From Cristatella mucedo (Eukaryota > Bryozoa > Phylactolaemata > Cristatellidae), in the NCBI GenBank assembly GCA_009760855.2, contig WPIO01000014.1:4334501-4398500 (forward strand): a DNA stretch of 64,000 nt. Reading direction: 5' to 3'. Numbering within the stretch: position 1 is the first letter of the stretch; each line of letters starts with the position of its first letter. The notes below the pieces were generated by a model. It saw only the letters and a program-made list of their open reading frames with translations. It searched no databases and was not told the DNA's origin. Positions 20,402 through 29,047 of the stretch are shown here, piece by piece. A program made the position numbers and the translations under genes.

Positions 20402-20415
20402 AATATATAGCAATG
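20402..20415 (+). promoter_or_regulatory. start box of the penton-like gene overlapping the upstream stop
   Basis: AATATATAGCAATG: the TAG at 20408-20410 ends the coiled-coil gene frame and the ATG at 20413 starts the next. Confidence 0.55.
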
Positions 20416-21274
20416 AGTGATCTTTTAGGTGTTACAAAAGACATTCTTAAAAATGTTGAAGTTATCAGAAAAAGTAATCAAGCAAGTAGAGAAGGTTATG
20501 TGTTCAATATTATTGGAAATTCTAATCCACTTAGTTTACGTATTAATACTCCTATTTTATTAAGAAACAAAAACTTAAAAGTTTGCTTTACGAAGTTTGT
20601 TGGAATCAATTCCATAAAAAAATATTACCACTTCCAATAATACTTTTGTTTATAGAAATGCTGGTGGTTCTGAGCAAACTGCAACAATAGAACCAGGAAT
20701 TTATACAGTTGATAGTGATGACTTAAATACTGGCATTGTTGATAGGATAAATAATTATATTACTCAAACAGGATCTACAACTGATAAGTTTATAATTGGT
20801 GTTGATACTGGTACTGCACACTCATGGATTAGTATGCCTGTTGGGTGGAGTTTTGTTGCTAATAAATCCTCTATTTCTAAACTACTTGGTTTTACTAAAC
20901 CCGCTTACACAACTGATAGCAAGTTTTTAGAGTCATATCCAAATATTACACCAGTTGTTTGTACTCCAAACAAAAAGTTTTATTCAGAAGAGCAGGTAAG
21001 TATTGCATATGTAAAGCTTGTTCTTGTTAATTGTAATCTAGTAGCACAAGGAACAAGTTTTTTAAATGGAATCAAAACTCAAGCTTTAAGAAGTTTTGGA
21101 TTTGATTTTTACCCGTGGGATACAATGGTTTATGAACCAAATACACCTGAATACCACAACGTTTCCACTGAAGTTATTAGTGATATAAAAATTACAGTTA
21201 CTGGTCAAAACTTGAAGTTGTTAGATTTTGGAGGCGAACAAATTGCAGTTGTTATAGAAATTATTGAAATCTAA
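20413..21274 (+). pseudogene. penton / minor capsid protein candidate, one frameshift
   Basis: Starts MSDLLGVTKDILKN. A single shift in the A-run at 20622-20628 divides it; about 280 codons in all. After the shift it has EPGIYTVDSDDLNTGIVDRI and, later, ISKLLGF, matching the (P)GxYTxxxLNxxI ... LLGF pattern of minor capsid/penton-like proteins in Polintons and related elements. The C-terminal TEVISDIKITVTGQNLKLLD with IAVVIEI also fits that family's closing beta strands. It would sit at capsid vertices. It is followed after 9 nt by two further related-looking structural genes. Confidence 0.6.
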
Positions 21275-21283
21275 TATAAGGAA

Positions 21284-22181
21284 ATGACCATAAGATTAAC
21301 TGGAACGTCATCTTCAGATTATAAAATATTAAATCCTCCAATTAATTTAGGAAAAAATCTGGATATAATGAAGCTGGTTTAAGAAGAGTAGAATTTACAT
21401 ATGTAAATAGAGCTATATCAAATGTCTTTAAAGATGTAAATAACAGACTTTGGTTTAAATTTTCCATTGGAGATATTGGTAATGCTAATTATATTAAAAT
21501 TAATTTTGGAACAGAAAAAGATGGTACTGCTAAAACTTCAGGAACTTATGACAGTAATAAGATTGTTCTTGCTTTATACACAGCTTTAGGACTTAAGAAA
21601 AAAGATGCTTCAACGTCAGCGTTGTACAATGGGAGAAATGGAAATGGAATAAGAATTAGTGTTGATGCAGATGCTAAAGTAATTATGCAAGTAGCTGGTG
21701 ATAGTGTTGTTTTTCTTGGGACCTATTCCTTCATTAATAAAAAAGATGATTTTTATAGTATTGTAGATACATTAGGCTTTAACTCAAATGAACAAGGAAC
21801 ATTTGACCGTGACATGGTTGGAGGAACTCCTTATGAAGCAGTTGAAAAAGCTATGTATTTTGCTCGAACTTATAAAGCATGGAATAACATGTTGTTACCT
21901 GATAACAGTGGTGTAAAATGGATAAGCGTTGATACTGATTTGGTTGATCCTGAACTTAATTATGTAGAGAAAAGAAAAGGATCTTCAGAACAATCTTCAT
22001 CTTTATATATTATCGATACCAATGATATTTTTCCAGGACAAAAAGTTGATTTACATATTCCAAATTTAATGTTCTTACCAACAAAGGGTGATATAGAATC
22101 ATTGAGTGGCTATAGAATTACATTAACAGATCAAAATGGAAATAGGATTAATACAATTACAGATATTGTATATACAACTGT
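21284..22181 (+). pseudogene. putative structural protein A (tandem paralogue), broken
   Basis: Starts MTIRLTGTSSSDYK after ATATAAGGAAATG. An early frameshift near 21360 precedes a long open frame with GLRRVEFTYVN, IVDTLGFNSNEQG and KVDLHIPNLMFLPTKGD. The order of features resembles the preceding penton-like gene, so a beta-sandwich virion protein is likely (inference). It is about 40-50% identical by eye to structural protein B at 22437. Its 3' end is disrupted by a LINE tail inserted at 22179; the original terminus lies beyond that insertion, near 22450. Confidence 0.65.
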
Positions 22182-22406
22182 GCTTATGCGTGCTGACACT
22201 GTGCATGCTGCCACTAACCACATTTGCATGCTGACCCTGTGCATGTCACCCCTAATCATATTATTCATTTTGTTTGTTTTTCAAGCATGATTTTACTTAC
22301 TATTCAATTGCATATCACTTTGCAGCAAATGTAAAGCGCCTAGAAAGAGATTAGGTTCTCTGAGGGCGCTTTATCAAGTGCAATATTATTATTATATTAT
22401 TAATAG
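22179..22406 (+). mobile_element. LINE family A 3' tail inserted in the Polinton
   Basis: About 225 bp nearly identical to 53232-53455, ending in the hairpin AAAGCGCCTAGAAAGAGATT and GAGGGCGCTTTATCAAGTGC plus an ATT tail. It separates structural gene A from its own 3' end. Confidence 0.93.
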
Positions 22407-22436
22407 TTATTGAAAAAGGTAAAACAAATATAGAAA

Positions 22437-23297
22437 ATGAAGATTAAGTTAACAGGAACTTCTAACACAGATTATAAAACTAACTACCCTCCAATAATGC
22501 TTGGTCCTAAATCGAGATATAAAAAAATTGGATTAAGAAGAGTTGAATTTACCTTCACATATAAAAGCATTGTAAAAATTGTTGCTCTAGAAAATGATAT
22601 GCTTTGGTTTAAAACCAACCCTATTTCAGGGAATAAATTTTCCGTTTCTGTTTCTCCAGGTTATTAAGATAGTGTTAGAATTGTAGCAGCATTAAATAGA
22701 GGATTAGATGGTGCTGCATCACTTTTCGACCCTTCAAGAAGAGATAGTACTGGAATTATTTTTAGTGTTGGCGAAGGTGATACAATATTTATGAAAGTAG
22801 TAGGTGAATACGTTGTTTTACTAGCAAGCTATATATCTGGTGTTATTCATAACATTGGAGATACCCTTGGTTCTAATACAAAGGAGCAAGGAATATACGC
22901 CCCTGATTATGATTACGGTGATGGAAGAGAAGAAGATAAAAAAGATGAAAAATCACATTACTTTGCTGGAACATACATAGCATGGAATAAAATGAAATCC
23001 CTTAACAACGATGGTATCGAATGGATAAGTGTTGATTGTGATCTAGTTAATCCTGCATTTAATTATATAGAGAAAAGAAAAGGGTTTGTAGAACAATCTC
23101 GATCTCTATATACCATTGATGCAAGAGATATTGCACCAGGTGAAAAAGTTGATTTACATATTCCAAACATAATGTATTTATCAACAAGAGGTGATATAGA
23201 ATCATTGAGCAGTTTTAAGATTACTTTAACAGATCAAAATGGAAATAGACTCAGCACGATTAAAGATGTTATAGCTACAATAGAAATTTCAAAGTAA
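22437..23297 (+). pseudogene. putative structural protein B (tandem paralogue), one in-frame stop
   Basis: Starts MKIKLTGTSNTDYKTNYPP after AAATATAGAAAATG. It is one frame throughout except for a TAA at 22665-22667 and a shift before about 22790. Motifs shared with paralogue A are KLTGTS-DYK, GLRRVEF, the IDARDI/DTNDI-type GEKVDLHIPN block and ITLTDQNGNR. It has an extra acidic insertion (DGREEDKKDEKSH). The stop at 23295 abuts the TATAG box of the next gene. Confidence 0.65.
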
Positions 23298-23306
23298 TAT
23301 AGAAAA

Positions 23307-23900
23307 ATGGGTAGTTATGTAAGGATTCATCATAAAAACATAAGAGGGGGAAATTATTATGGATCTGGAGTTTTAGATAAAGTACTCGATGGTGTTGGGA
23401 AAGTAACACCTGTTTTAACTGGATTAACTGGTCTAAGCATGAACATTGCTAATAAAGGAATTTAAATGCATCAAGCAAGGAAGATTACTGAATTACAAAC
23501 TAAAAAAGAAAAGATAGATCAAGAATACGCTAATAAACGAAGAAATATGGATGATAAACTTGAAGAAGAAAAGAGAAAAAAAGAATTAGAATATGAAATT
23601 GAGAGACAAAAAAAGAAGGATTATGATAGAAAGATGAAAGAAATGGATCTAGAGATTAAACGTGCAATGCTTGAGAAACTTAAACCAAAAACTAAAAAAG
23701 GTAAAAAAGTAAAAATGGAAGAAGAATTAGAAGGAGATTCAGAAACTCTTAAAGAAAACGATCCAAAAACATATAAAGAAGTTGAGAAAGCAATCAAAAC
23801 AGTTATACCTACTGGAGAGAGAACAAGACCTGATGGATATGGTGGAATGATGAGAAAGAAAATTGGAGATGGCTTATATATTCAAAAAGTAAATTTTTAG
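23307..23900 (+). pseudogene. pVI-like minor virion protein candidate with coiled coil, one in-frame stop
   Basis: Starts MGSYVRIHHKNIRGG after TAATATAGAAAAATG. The N-terminal 52 residues hold a Gly-rich, mildly amphipathic segment. A TAA at 23463-23465 interrupts. The same frame continues with a long Lys/Glu coiled coil (about residues 60-145), and a conserved-looking C-terminus ends YIQKVNF. IRGG-N near the start fits the adenain cleavage consensus; the Gly-Gly near the C-terminus (DGYGGMM) lies close but does not fit strictly. Position directly before the major capsid gene supports a virion role. Confidence 0.5.
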
Positions 23901-23919
23901 CTTTTTATATAGAGAAAGA

Positions 23920-25521
23920 ATGGCGAGTGCACCTATTGACACTATACTTGAACTTGAAGATCCCAATTTTCCTAATTATAAAATTAATGATTATCAGTTT
24001 AAAGAATTTTACCAAACTAATGGAAATGAAACTGATACCATTCCTGATAAATAAGTCACATTCAATATTCCCGCTGAACAACAAACATGTTATGTTTTTT
24101 CAGATGGTTATCTTCTACTCGAAGGACAGTTTCTAGTTCAAACAACCCCTGGTGATGATTATTTACCACCCATTCGTAACCTTGCCGCAGGATTAGTTAA
24201 CAACACTGGTGCGTGATTATTTAATTCAATGAGAGTTAGACTTGGTGCTGAAGAGGTTGAAAGTGTGACACAAAATATAGGAACTGTTTCAACGATTATG
24301 GGGCTTCTATTTTATCCGAGTGAGTATAATAGAACTGAAGGTGGAGCAACTGGGTGGAAAAAAGATGAAGCAAGCTCATTTGATGATACGTATACTGTTG
24401 CTAATGCTGCTACAACAAATACTAGACTATTTTCATACCTAAGTCCTAACGCCTCCACAGCTAGTAATTCAAACATTGGATTTGTTTATCGAAGAGGTTT
24501 ATCTAATGTTCTTGCAGATAATGTCGGTACATTGAGTATTTCACTTCCATTATCAAGAATCTCTGGATTTTTCCCGGATATGAATAAGATTATTTACAAT
24601 ACTCAATTTACTATTGAACTAACTAGGGTTAATGAGAATGATTTTAATGCTATTATGACAGGAGTAAGTGGTACTGCTGCAGATAATAATGTTAATGTAA
24701 TTCATAGTAGAAAAACAGCTAATGTTGCTGGAAATGGTGGTTGGAATGCATTTAAAATTAGCATGACAAAAATGAGATTAATTGTTCCATGTGTAACTCC
24801 TAAAATAAGCATTCAAAAATCACTTGCTGAAATTTCAAGTGAAAGATCAAAGAAAATTAGACTAAATTACAGAGTTAGACGATATGAAAACGTTACTATA
24901 ACAAATTACAATCAAACTCTTAAATTTACAAAGACCCTATCTATGCGGAATGAAATTGATCAAGTTAGATGGCTAATTGTTGCTGCACAAAATAATAATA
25001 AATTGAATAGCTACACTGGAAATCCTTGTACTTTCAATCATTGTGATCTTAAAAATGGTACAGTAGTTACTGATAGTACAAAACAATATACATTGTTTCC
25101 AAGAAGCGGTTATCCAAAAGACACCAAACATTCAACTCCTTATCTTGATTTTACTACATTTAGGAAACAGTTTCTTGGATCAAATGAACTAAATGTACCT
25201 GTCGGTATTACTTTTCCCGAATGGTTAACTCTTTATCCTATTCATGTTATCGATCTGCAATATAATGATGAACCTCTTAGATCATCAACAAAACTTGATG
25301 TATCTATTGAGTTCAATTCTACAATACCTGGTGTTACTGCTGCTGTTGCTGCTGCTGGAAATATACCAGCACAACCTGAAATTACAGCTGCCACTGCGAC
25401 GACGGTTGTTATTCATTTTATCACTATCTGTGAGAACACTTTGGAATTAACATCTAATGAAAATAGAACACCTTTTGTTTGTAGTAAAGGAAGGTCTCTT
25501 TTCAATCCATTAGATATTTAA
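23920..25521 (+). pseudogene. MCP: major capsid protein candidate (double jelly-roll), two in-frame stops
   Basis: A single reading frame of 534 codons from ATG 23920 (after TTATATAGAGAAAGAATG) to TAA 25519-25521. It is interrupted only by TAA at 24052-24054 and TGA at 24214-24216. Evidence for a capsid: length, beta-rich composition, and in the second half FPEWLTLYPIHVIDLQYND followed by LRSSTKLDVSIEFN, which resembles the closing strands of Polinton/adintovirus major capsid proteins. A Val/Ala-rich loop lies near 25340. The two stops could each be one base change from sense (CAA or CGA). It would form the hexon-like trimer of the capsid. Confidence 0.75.
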
Positions 25522-25534
25522 TAAATTACGATTA

Positions 25535-26395
25535 ATAGATATAATGCAAAAAAAACAAATTTTATACAAGGTTCTGATGAATGGAAAAAGTCTATGAAGT
25601 TAAATATTGGAGGATCAGAAGTGTATTCTGTTTTAGGAAATGATGTGGTTTTGGTTCACAAATTTATTGTGATATAGAATTAATTTCAAATAGAAAACTA
25701 AAAAAATATATTGCTAACTCTCAACCTATGAGATTTCCTCAGATGTTGTTGGAAAAGTATTCTAGCCAATAGCAGCTAAATTTCTAGAGATGAAGTTGAA
25801 TAGAAGTATTAAGAATTCAAATGAGTGTTTTACTAGTGACAGAGTTTATCTTTATTCTCCAGATGGAATTATTGATCAAGATACTCTAATAGAAATAAAA
25901 TGTTTATGGAGTCGTAATATAGTTGAAGATTTTATACCAAAACAATATCTTGCTCAATGTCTTCTTGGCTTACATGTTTTGAAACTTAGCAGATGTTTCT
26001 ATTCAGAATTTGAAATATTCATTCCTGGATTAAATTGTTATGATATACCTAAAGATTATGTTGCCGCAGGAACAGTTAGAATTTCAACAACTTATGAATT
26101 TGATATACCAATTAGAGAACCTCTTTTATGTTTTTGCTTAAAGATGAGAAGTACTTTGAATTCGAATTTGATATAATTTCTGAATATGGTCGTTTTAACA
26201 ATAAAAAACTTTTGGTTATGGTATAAAATACTATATAAAAAAGTAGAGATACAAGTAGTTGAAAAAGAAGATCCATTTAGATTTGTAAGAATTATTCCAG
26301 CGGTTAAAGAAGTGTTAGAGAGATCTAAAATATTATTAAATAATTATATAGATGAACAGAAAGTGTCACAACGAAGACTATGTATCGAAGAATAA
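25535..26395 (+). pseudogene. YqaJ/lambda-type exonuclease (viral recombinase), broken
   Basis: The first block contains FIQGSDEWKKSM, the Q-G-S/T-x-x-W start typical of YqaJ-family nucleases. The main frame (from 25790) has YSPDGII, then DTLIEIKCLW, forming the (D)GxI ... ExK catalytic pattern, followed by YLAQCLLGLHVL, the usual Q helix. Frame breaks lie near 25655-25780 and 26150. The enzyme resects dsDNA 5' ends and supports recombination-type replication. No partner annealing protein is seen. The last codons overlap the start of fibre 4. Confidence 0.75.
26344..26354 (+). promoter_or_regulatory. start box of fibre 4 inside the exonuclease 3' end
   Basis: TTATATAGATG: TATATAG joined directly to the ATG at 26352, within the open frame of the upstream gene. 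Confidence 0.55.
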
Positions 26396-27209
26396 TGGTT
26401 TCATTCTTTCAGATCTTGATGCAAATGGAAATAGAATTATAAATTTAGGTGACCCGTTAACGATTACGACGCTGTAACAAAATCTTATGCCGACGCAAAC
26501 TTTGTTGTTAATTCAGGAATAACAATGAATCTTGGAGGAAAACGTATTACAAACCTTGGGGTAGGTATTAACCCCACCGACGGAGTAAATGTTAGTCAAG
26601 TAAATAATTATGTTAAAAAAACTGGTGATACAATGCAAGGAGATTTAGACATGAATGGTAAAGCCATAACATCTACTTATTGGAATTCCGGAAACACCAA
26701 TCCGGTAGTCTTAAACGATGACTTGTGTTACGTATGGCGGCTTAAAACGAAATGTATTACTTAAAGCATTTCCTTCGACGACAAATATCAATATGGGTGG
26801 ATATTCAATTGCTAATGTTGCAGAGCCTGTTAATCCTTCTGACGTTGCGACAAAGAATTACGTAGGTAAAACACTTAAAAAAATAACGGAAGTAATACCA
26901 ATCTCAATGGATCCAAAAGCATTAAACTCAATACTAAATCTATCATCATCTTACTCATGGACAAATAAAATGGCTCCACCAATAATGATCCTGAATGTAA
27001 TGGTTGTAAGATCTTCTAATTGTGTATTTCTAAAACCTAACACTGATACAACTACTGTATCCGGTGATGTAAGAGCTATAAATACTTCAACAACAGGTGT
27101 TAACTTAAAATACTATGTATATTTTACAAGATTACCGACAGAGTATTACTTCGTTGATAGTGTTGGAAAATTAAAGGTAAACCTCTTGGTTAGTTATGTA
27201 CCCTCCTGA
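26352..27209 (+). pseudogene. tail-fibre-like protein 4 (opposite strand to fibres 1-3), frameshifted
   Basis: Three fibre repeats: ANGNRIINLGDPLT near 26420 (then a shift), MNLGGKRITNLGVGINPTDG followed by VKKTGDTMQGDLDMNG near 26525-26665, and, after a second shift near 26740, NMGGYSIANVAEPVNPSDVA with ATKNYVG. A roughly 110-codon C-terminal part without repeats (VIPISMDPKALN to VSYVPS) is a candidate knob; it differs from the other heads. As a fourth fibre gene separated by 8.4 kb from the others, it points to repeated duplication and exchange of attachment proteins. Confidence 0.82.
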
Positions 27210-27294
27210 AAAGTATAAATGAACTATTAAAACTGATAACTCTTTTAACTTTGTTGCTTTGTGTTTACCTTAAACCACTGGAAATAATTTAGAA

Positions 27295-27339
27295 ATGGAA
27301 CAGATAGCTTCATGGTCTAAAAATGATGAAAAGAAGTAG
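27295..27339 (+). other. possible start of a lost small gene
   Basis: ATTTAGAAATGG precedes a 14-codon frame (MEQIASWSKNDEKK) ending TAG. It has the start-box arrangement of the element but no body remains; the antisense zinc-binding gene occupies the following sequence. Confidence 0.25.
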
Positions 27340-27627
27340 AACAATATTGTTTTTTAAGTGTTTCTTAACCAATGAATATAGTCTAGTTGGTTTTTCTTTT
27401 TTATAATAATTAGAATTTATGTTACAGTATGAACAGATTATACAGTGGTTGTTACGAAAAAGGTTAGAATAAAATTCAGTTTCTTCCATATCCTTATCAC
27501 AAATACAACAACGTATTTCATATTCCTGTTTTGGTCTTTTTCTTTTTGGTTTGCAATAAGGATGACCTGTTTCAAGGTATTCAACTTCATTAAATGTGCT
27601 TAAGCAAGTATCACAAAATATTTCCAT
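27310..27627 (-). CDS. zinc-binding protein
   Basis: 105 codons, intact, starting MEIFCDTCLSTF. Two clusters: CDTC with a downstream H-x-x-C, and RCCICDK with NHCIICSYC. The spacing suggests one or two treble-clef or ribbon zinc sites. A basic linker (KPKRKRPKQ) lies between them. It starts divergently from the integrase with 10 nt between the ATGs. A role as a small regulator or nucleic-acid binder is inferred only from the fold. Confidence 0.65.
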   Translation of the reverse strand: MEIFCDTCLSTFNEVEYLETGHPYCKPKRKRPKQEYEIRCCICDKDMEETEFYSNLFRNNHCIICSYCNINSNYYKKEKPTRLYSLVKKHLKNNIVLLLFIIFRP

Positions 27628-27637
27628 TCTCTATAGA
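27628..27637. promoter_or_regulatory. shared divergent start box, integrase / zinc protein
   Basis: TTCTCTATAGAATG on the + strand and TTCTATAGAGAATG on the - strand. The central CTATAG is self-complementary, so one box can read both ways. Confidence 0.6.
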
Positions 27638-28474
27638 ATGTCGTTCTTAACTCTAAATGAAAGAAAAAAGAAGGTAAATTCAATCCTGACTCAGATATAA
27701 GTCAAGTATTCAAACCAAGACCAAAGAACATTCCACAGGGTTTCTTTAATATTGTTGAGCCTAATGAAAATCATCAAGCAGATATTCTGTATATGCCTAA
27801 TGATTCTGGATACAAATATGCACTTAGTGTTATTGATGTTGCTAGTAGATATAAAGAATCAAGACCTCTTAAAACAAAGTCTTCCAAAGAAGTAACAAAA
27901 GCAATAATAGATATCTACAGTAAAGGTCCTTTGAAGAGGCCAAAGAAAATGACTGTTGATCCTGGGTCAGAGTTTAAAGGTGAGTTTGCTAAAGAAATGA
28001 AAAGACATGAAACACGTGTCATCGAAGGCACTAGTAAAAAGAGCGTTGCATTAGTTGAAAGAATGAATAAAACAGTTGCTGAGAGAGTATGTATTGCTCA
28101 GTATGAAAAAGAATTAGAAAGTATTAAGAAAGGAGATTACACTAGAAACAGAGAGTGGATTGATAATTTACCAAAGATTATTGATTATCTAAATAATAGT
28201 GTTACAAGAATGATTGGTGAAGAACCTGCAAAGGCGATACAAAAGAAAAGGTAAAACTAAAGAAACCAAAATATCACGGGGAAAGCTATTAGAACTTGGG
28301 ACAACTGTTAAATATGTATTAGAACCGGGTGAAGGAGAAGATGAAAAAAGAAGAAGAGCTACAGATGCGATATGGAGTTTAACAAAACATACTATTGTTA
28401 GAATAATGGTATTACGAGAACAAGCTGCTAGATATTTCGTAAATGATTTTAAGAGAAGTTTTGTTAGAGAATAG
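27638..28474 (+). pseudogene. INT: retroviral-type (rve) integrase, frameshifted
   Basis: The ATG is at 27638 in the divergent box. A shift near 27665 leads into the core: YALSVIDVASRY (first catalytic Asp), TVDPGSEFKGEF (second Asp), and SVALVERMNKTVAERV (catalytic Glu). It ends with RMIGEEPAKAI and, after a second shift near 28245, a C-terminal SH3-like region (TTVKYVLEPGEGE, RRRATDAIWSL, FKRSFVRE). This C-terminal arrangement is typical of Polinton integrases, not of Ty3/gypsy. It would insert the element and make the flanking duplication. The D,D,E residues are all retained although the gene is broken. Confidence 0.92.
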
Positions 28475-28500
28475 TTACAAGTTATTAACTAACATTAATT

Positions 28501-28812
28501 TCAGTTTGTGAGTTTCCTAATTTCAAGTCCTTCAAATTCTTCTTTTGTAATTTCATCATCAGATAAAGCATTAGTAATCTTAAATATAATTTCAGAATAG
28601 GAACTTAAAGCATTCCTTTTACGTTAGTCTATTTCTGTCAGTACACCATCAACTGATGCAAACATTACGGATAGAGCTGAAAAGAAAGTTACAGCATGGC
28701 TAATGGATGGTGTTACTTGAATATAAGTACTTGAAACAGTTACTCCTAATGCTATTACTGTATTTATAAATTTAATTGCGTATCTAGCTCTTTTTATTTT
28801 ATTTATTATCAT
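28501..28812 (-). pseudogene. small holin-like membrane protein, one in-frame stop
   Basis: Starts MIINKIKRARYAIKF. Residues about 14-34 (INTVIALGVTVSSTYIQV) and 38-55 (SHAVTFFSALSVMFASV) are two likely membrane helices. A stop at 28624-28626 interrupts. The same frame continues with ITNALSDDEITKEEFEGL, resembling the ALxDGxITxEE end common in phage holin-like proteins. It ends TGA at 28501. A membrane-permeabilising role is speculative. The sequence upstream is an ATTTT low-complexity run, so the true start is uncertain. Confidence 0.45.
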
Positions 28813-28905
28813 TTTTATTTTTATTTTATTTTTATTTATTTTATTATTATTATTATTTATTTTATTTATTAATTTTTATTTTAATATTTTTATTTTATTT
28901 ATTAA
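28800..28905. repeat. TTTTA/TTATT low-complexity run
   Basis: About 105 bp of almost only A and T in ATTTT/ATTT units between the membrane-protein gene and the small antisense gene at 28902. It may be an expansion that split one gene in two. Confidence 0.8.
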
Positions 28906-28988
28906 TTTAGACACCCCCTAATATTTTTATTAAACTGAACAGTCTCTTCATATTTTTTAACGGCGAAATCTTTTCTCAAATCTGGCAT
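28902..28988 (-). CDS. 28-codon peptide gene, possibly the 5' part of the membrane-protein gene
   Basis: The start box TTATATAGAAAATG precedes MPDLRKDFAVKKYEETVQF, and a stop follows at the AT-rich run. Its promoter-like box is much better than that of the next antisense frame (28812), so the two may once have been one gene. Confidence 0.4.
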   Translation of the reverse strand: MPDLRKDFAVKKYEETVQFNKNIRGCLN

Positions 28989-29047
28989 TTTCTATATAAT
29001 AGAAAATTTCTATATCTTTTTTCTTTGTGAATAATCCAGAGATATTA

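Larger units (their letters stand above)
18611..20410 (+). pseudogene. coiled-coil protein gene split by an antisense HNH endonuclease remnant and a LINE
   Basis: The first part (18611-19033) is a charged coiled coil (NNAIVDLKDMIELLDKG). The same reading frame resumes at 19388 with more coiled coil (TRVNQAKTNAANQEIKEML) after the antisense AP2-HNH remnant. It is interrupted again at 19551-19850 by a LINE fragment. It then continues with a basic patch (KKRGRKRKTT), acidic/Pro repeats (AEPATEPATES), and a C-terminal domain ending at TAG 20408, after further shifts near 19480 and 20015 and a stop near 20165. Function unknown; a scaffold or DNA-binding virion protein is conceivable. The reading just before 18611 is open into the preceding gene through the A7 run. 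Confidence 0.6.

Noticed and set aside
20413-23297. Calling the three beta-rich genes fibre proteins
   Set aside because: They lack the N-x-G-x-x-I-x-N-L repeat; the LLGF/LGF and GxYT patterns fit penton-like proteins better.
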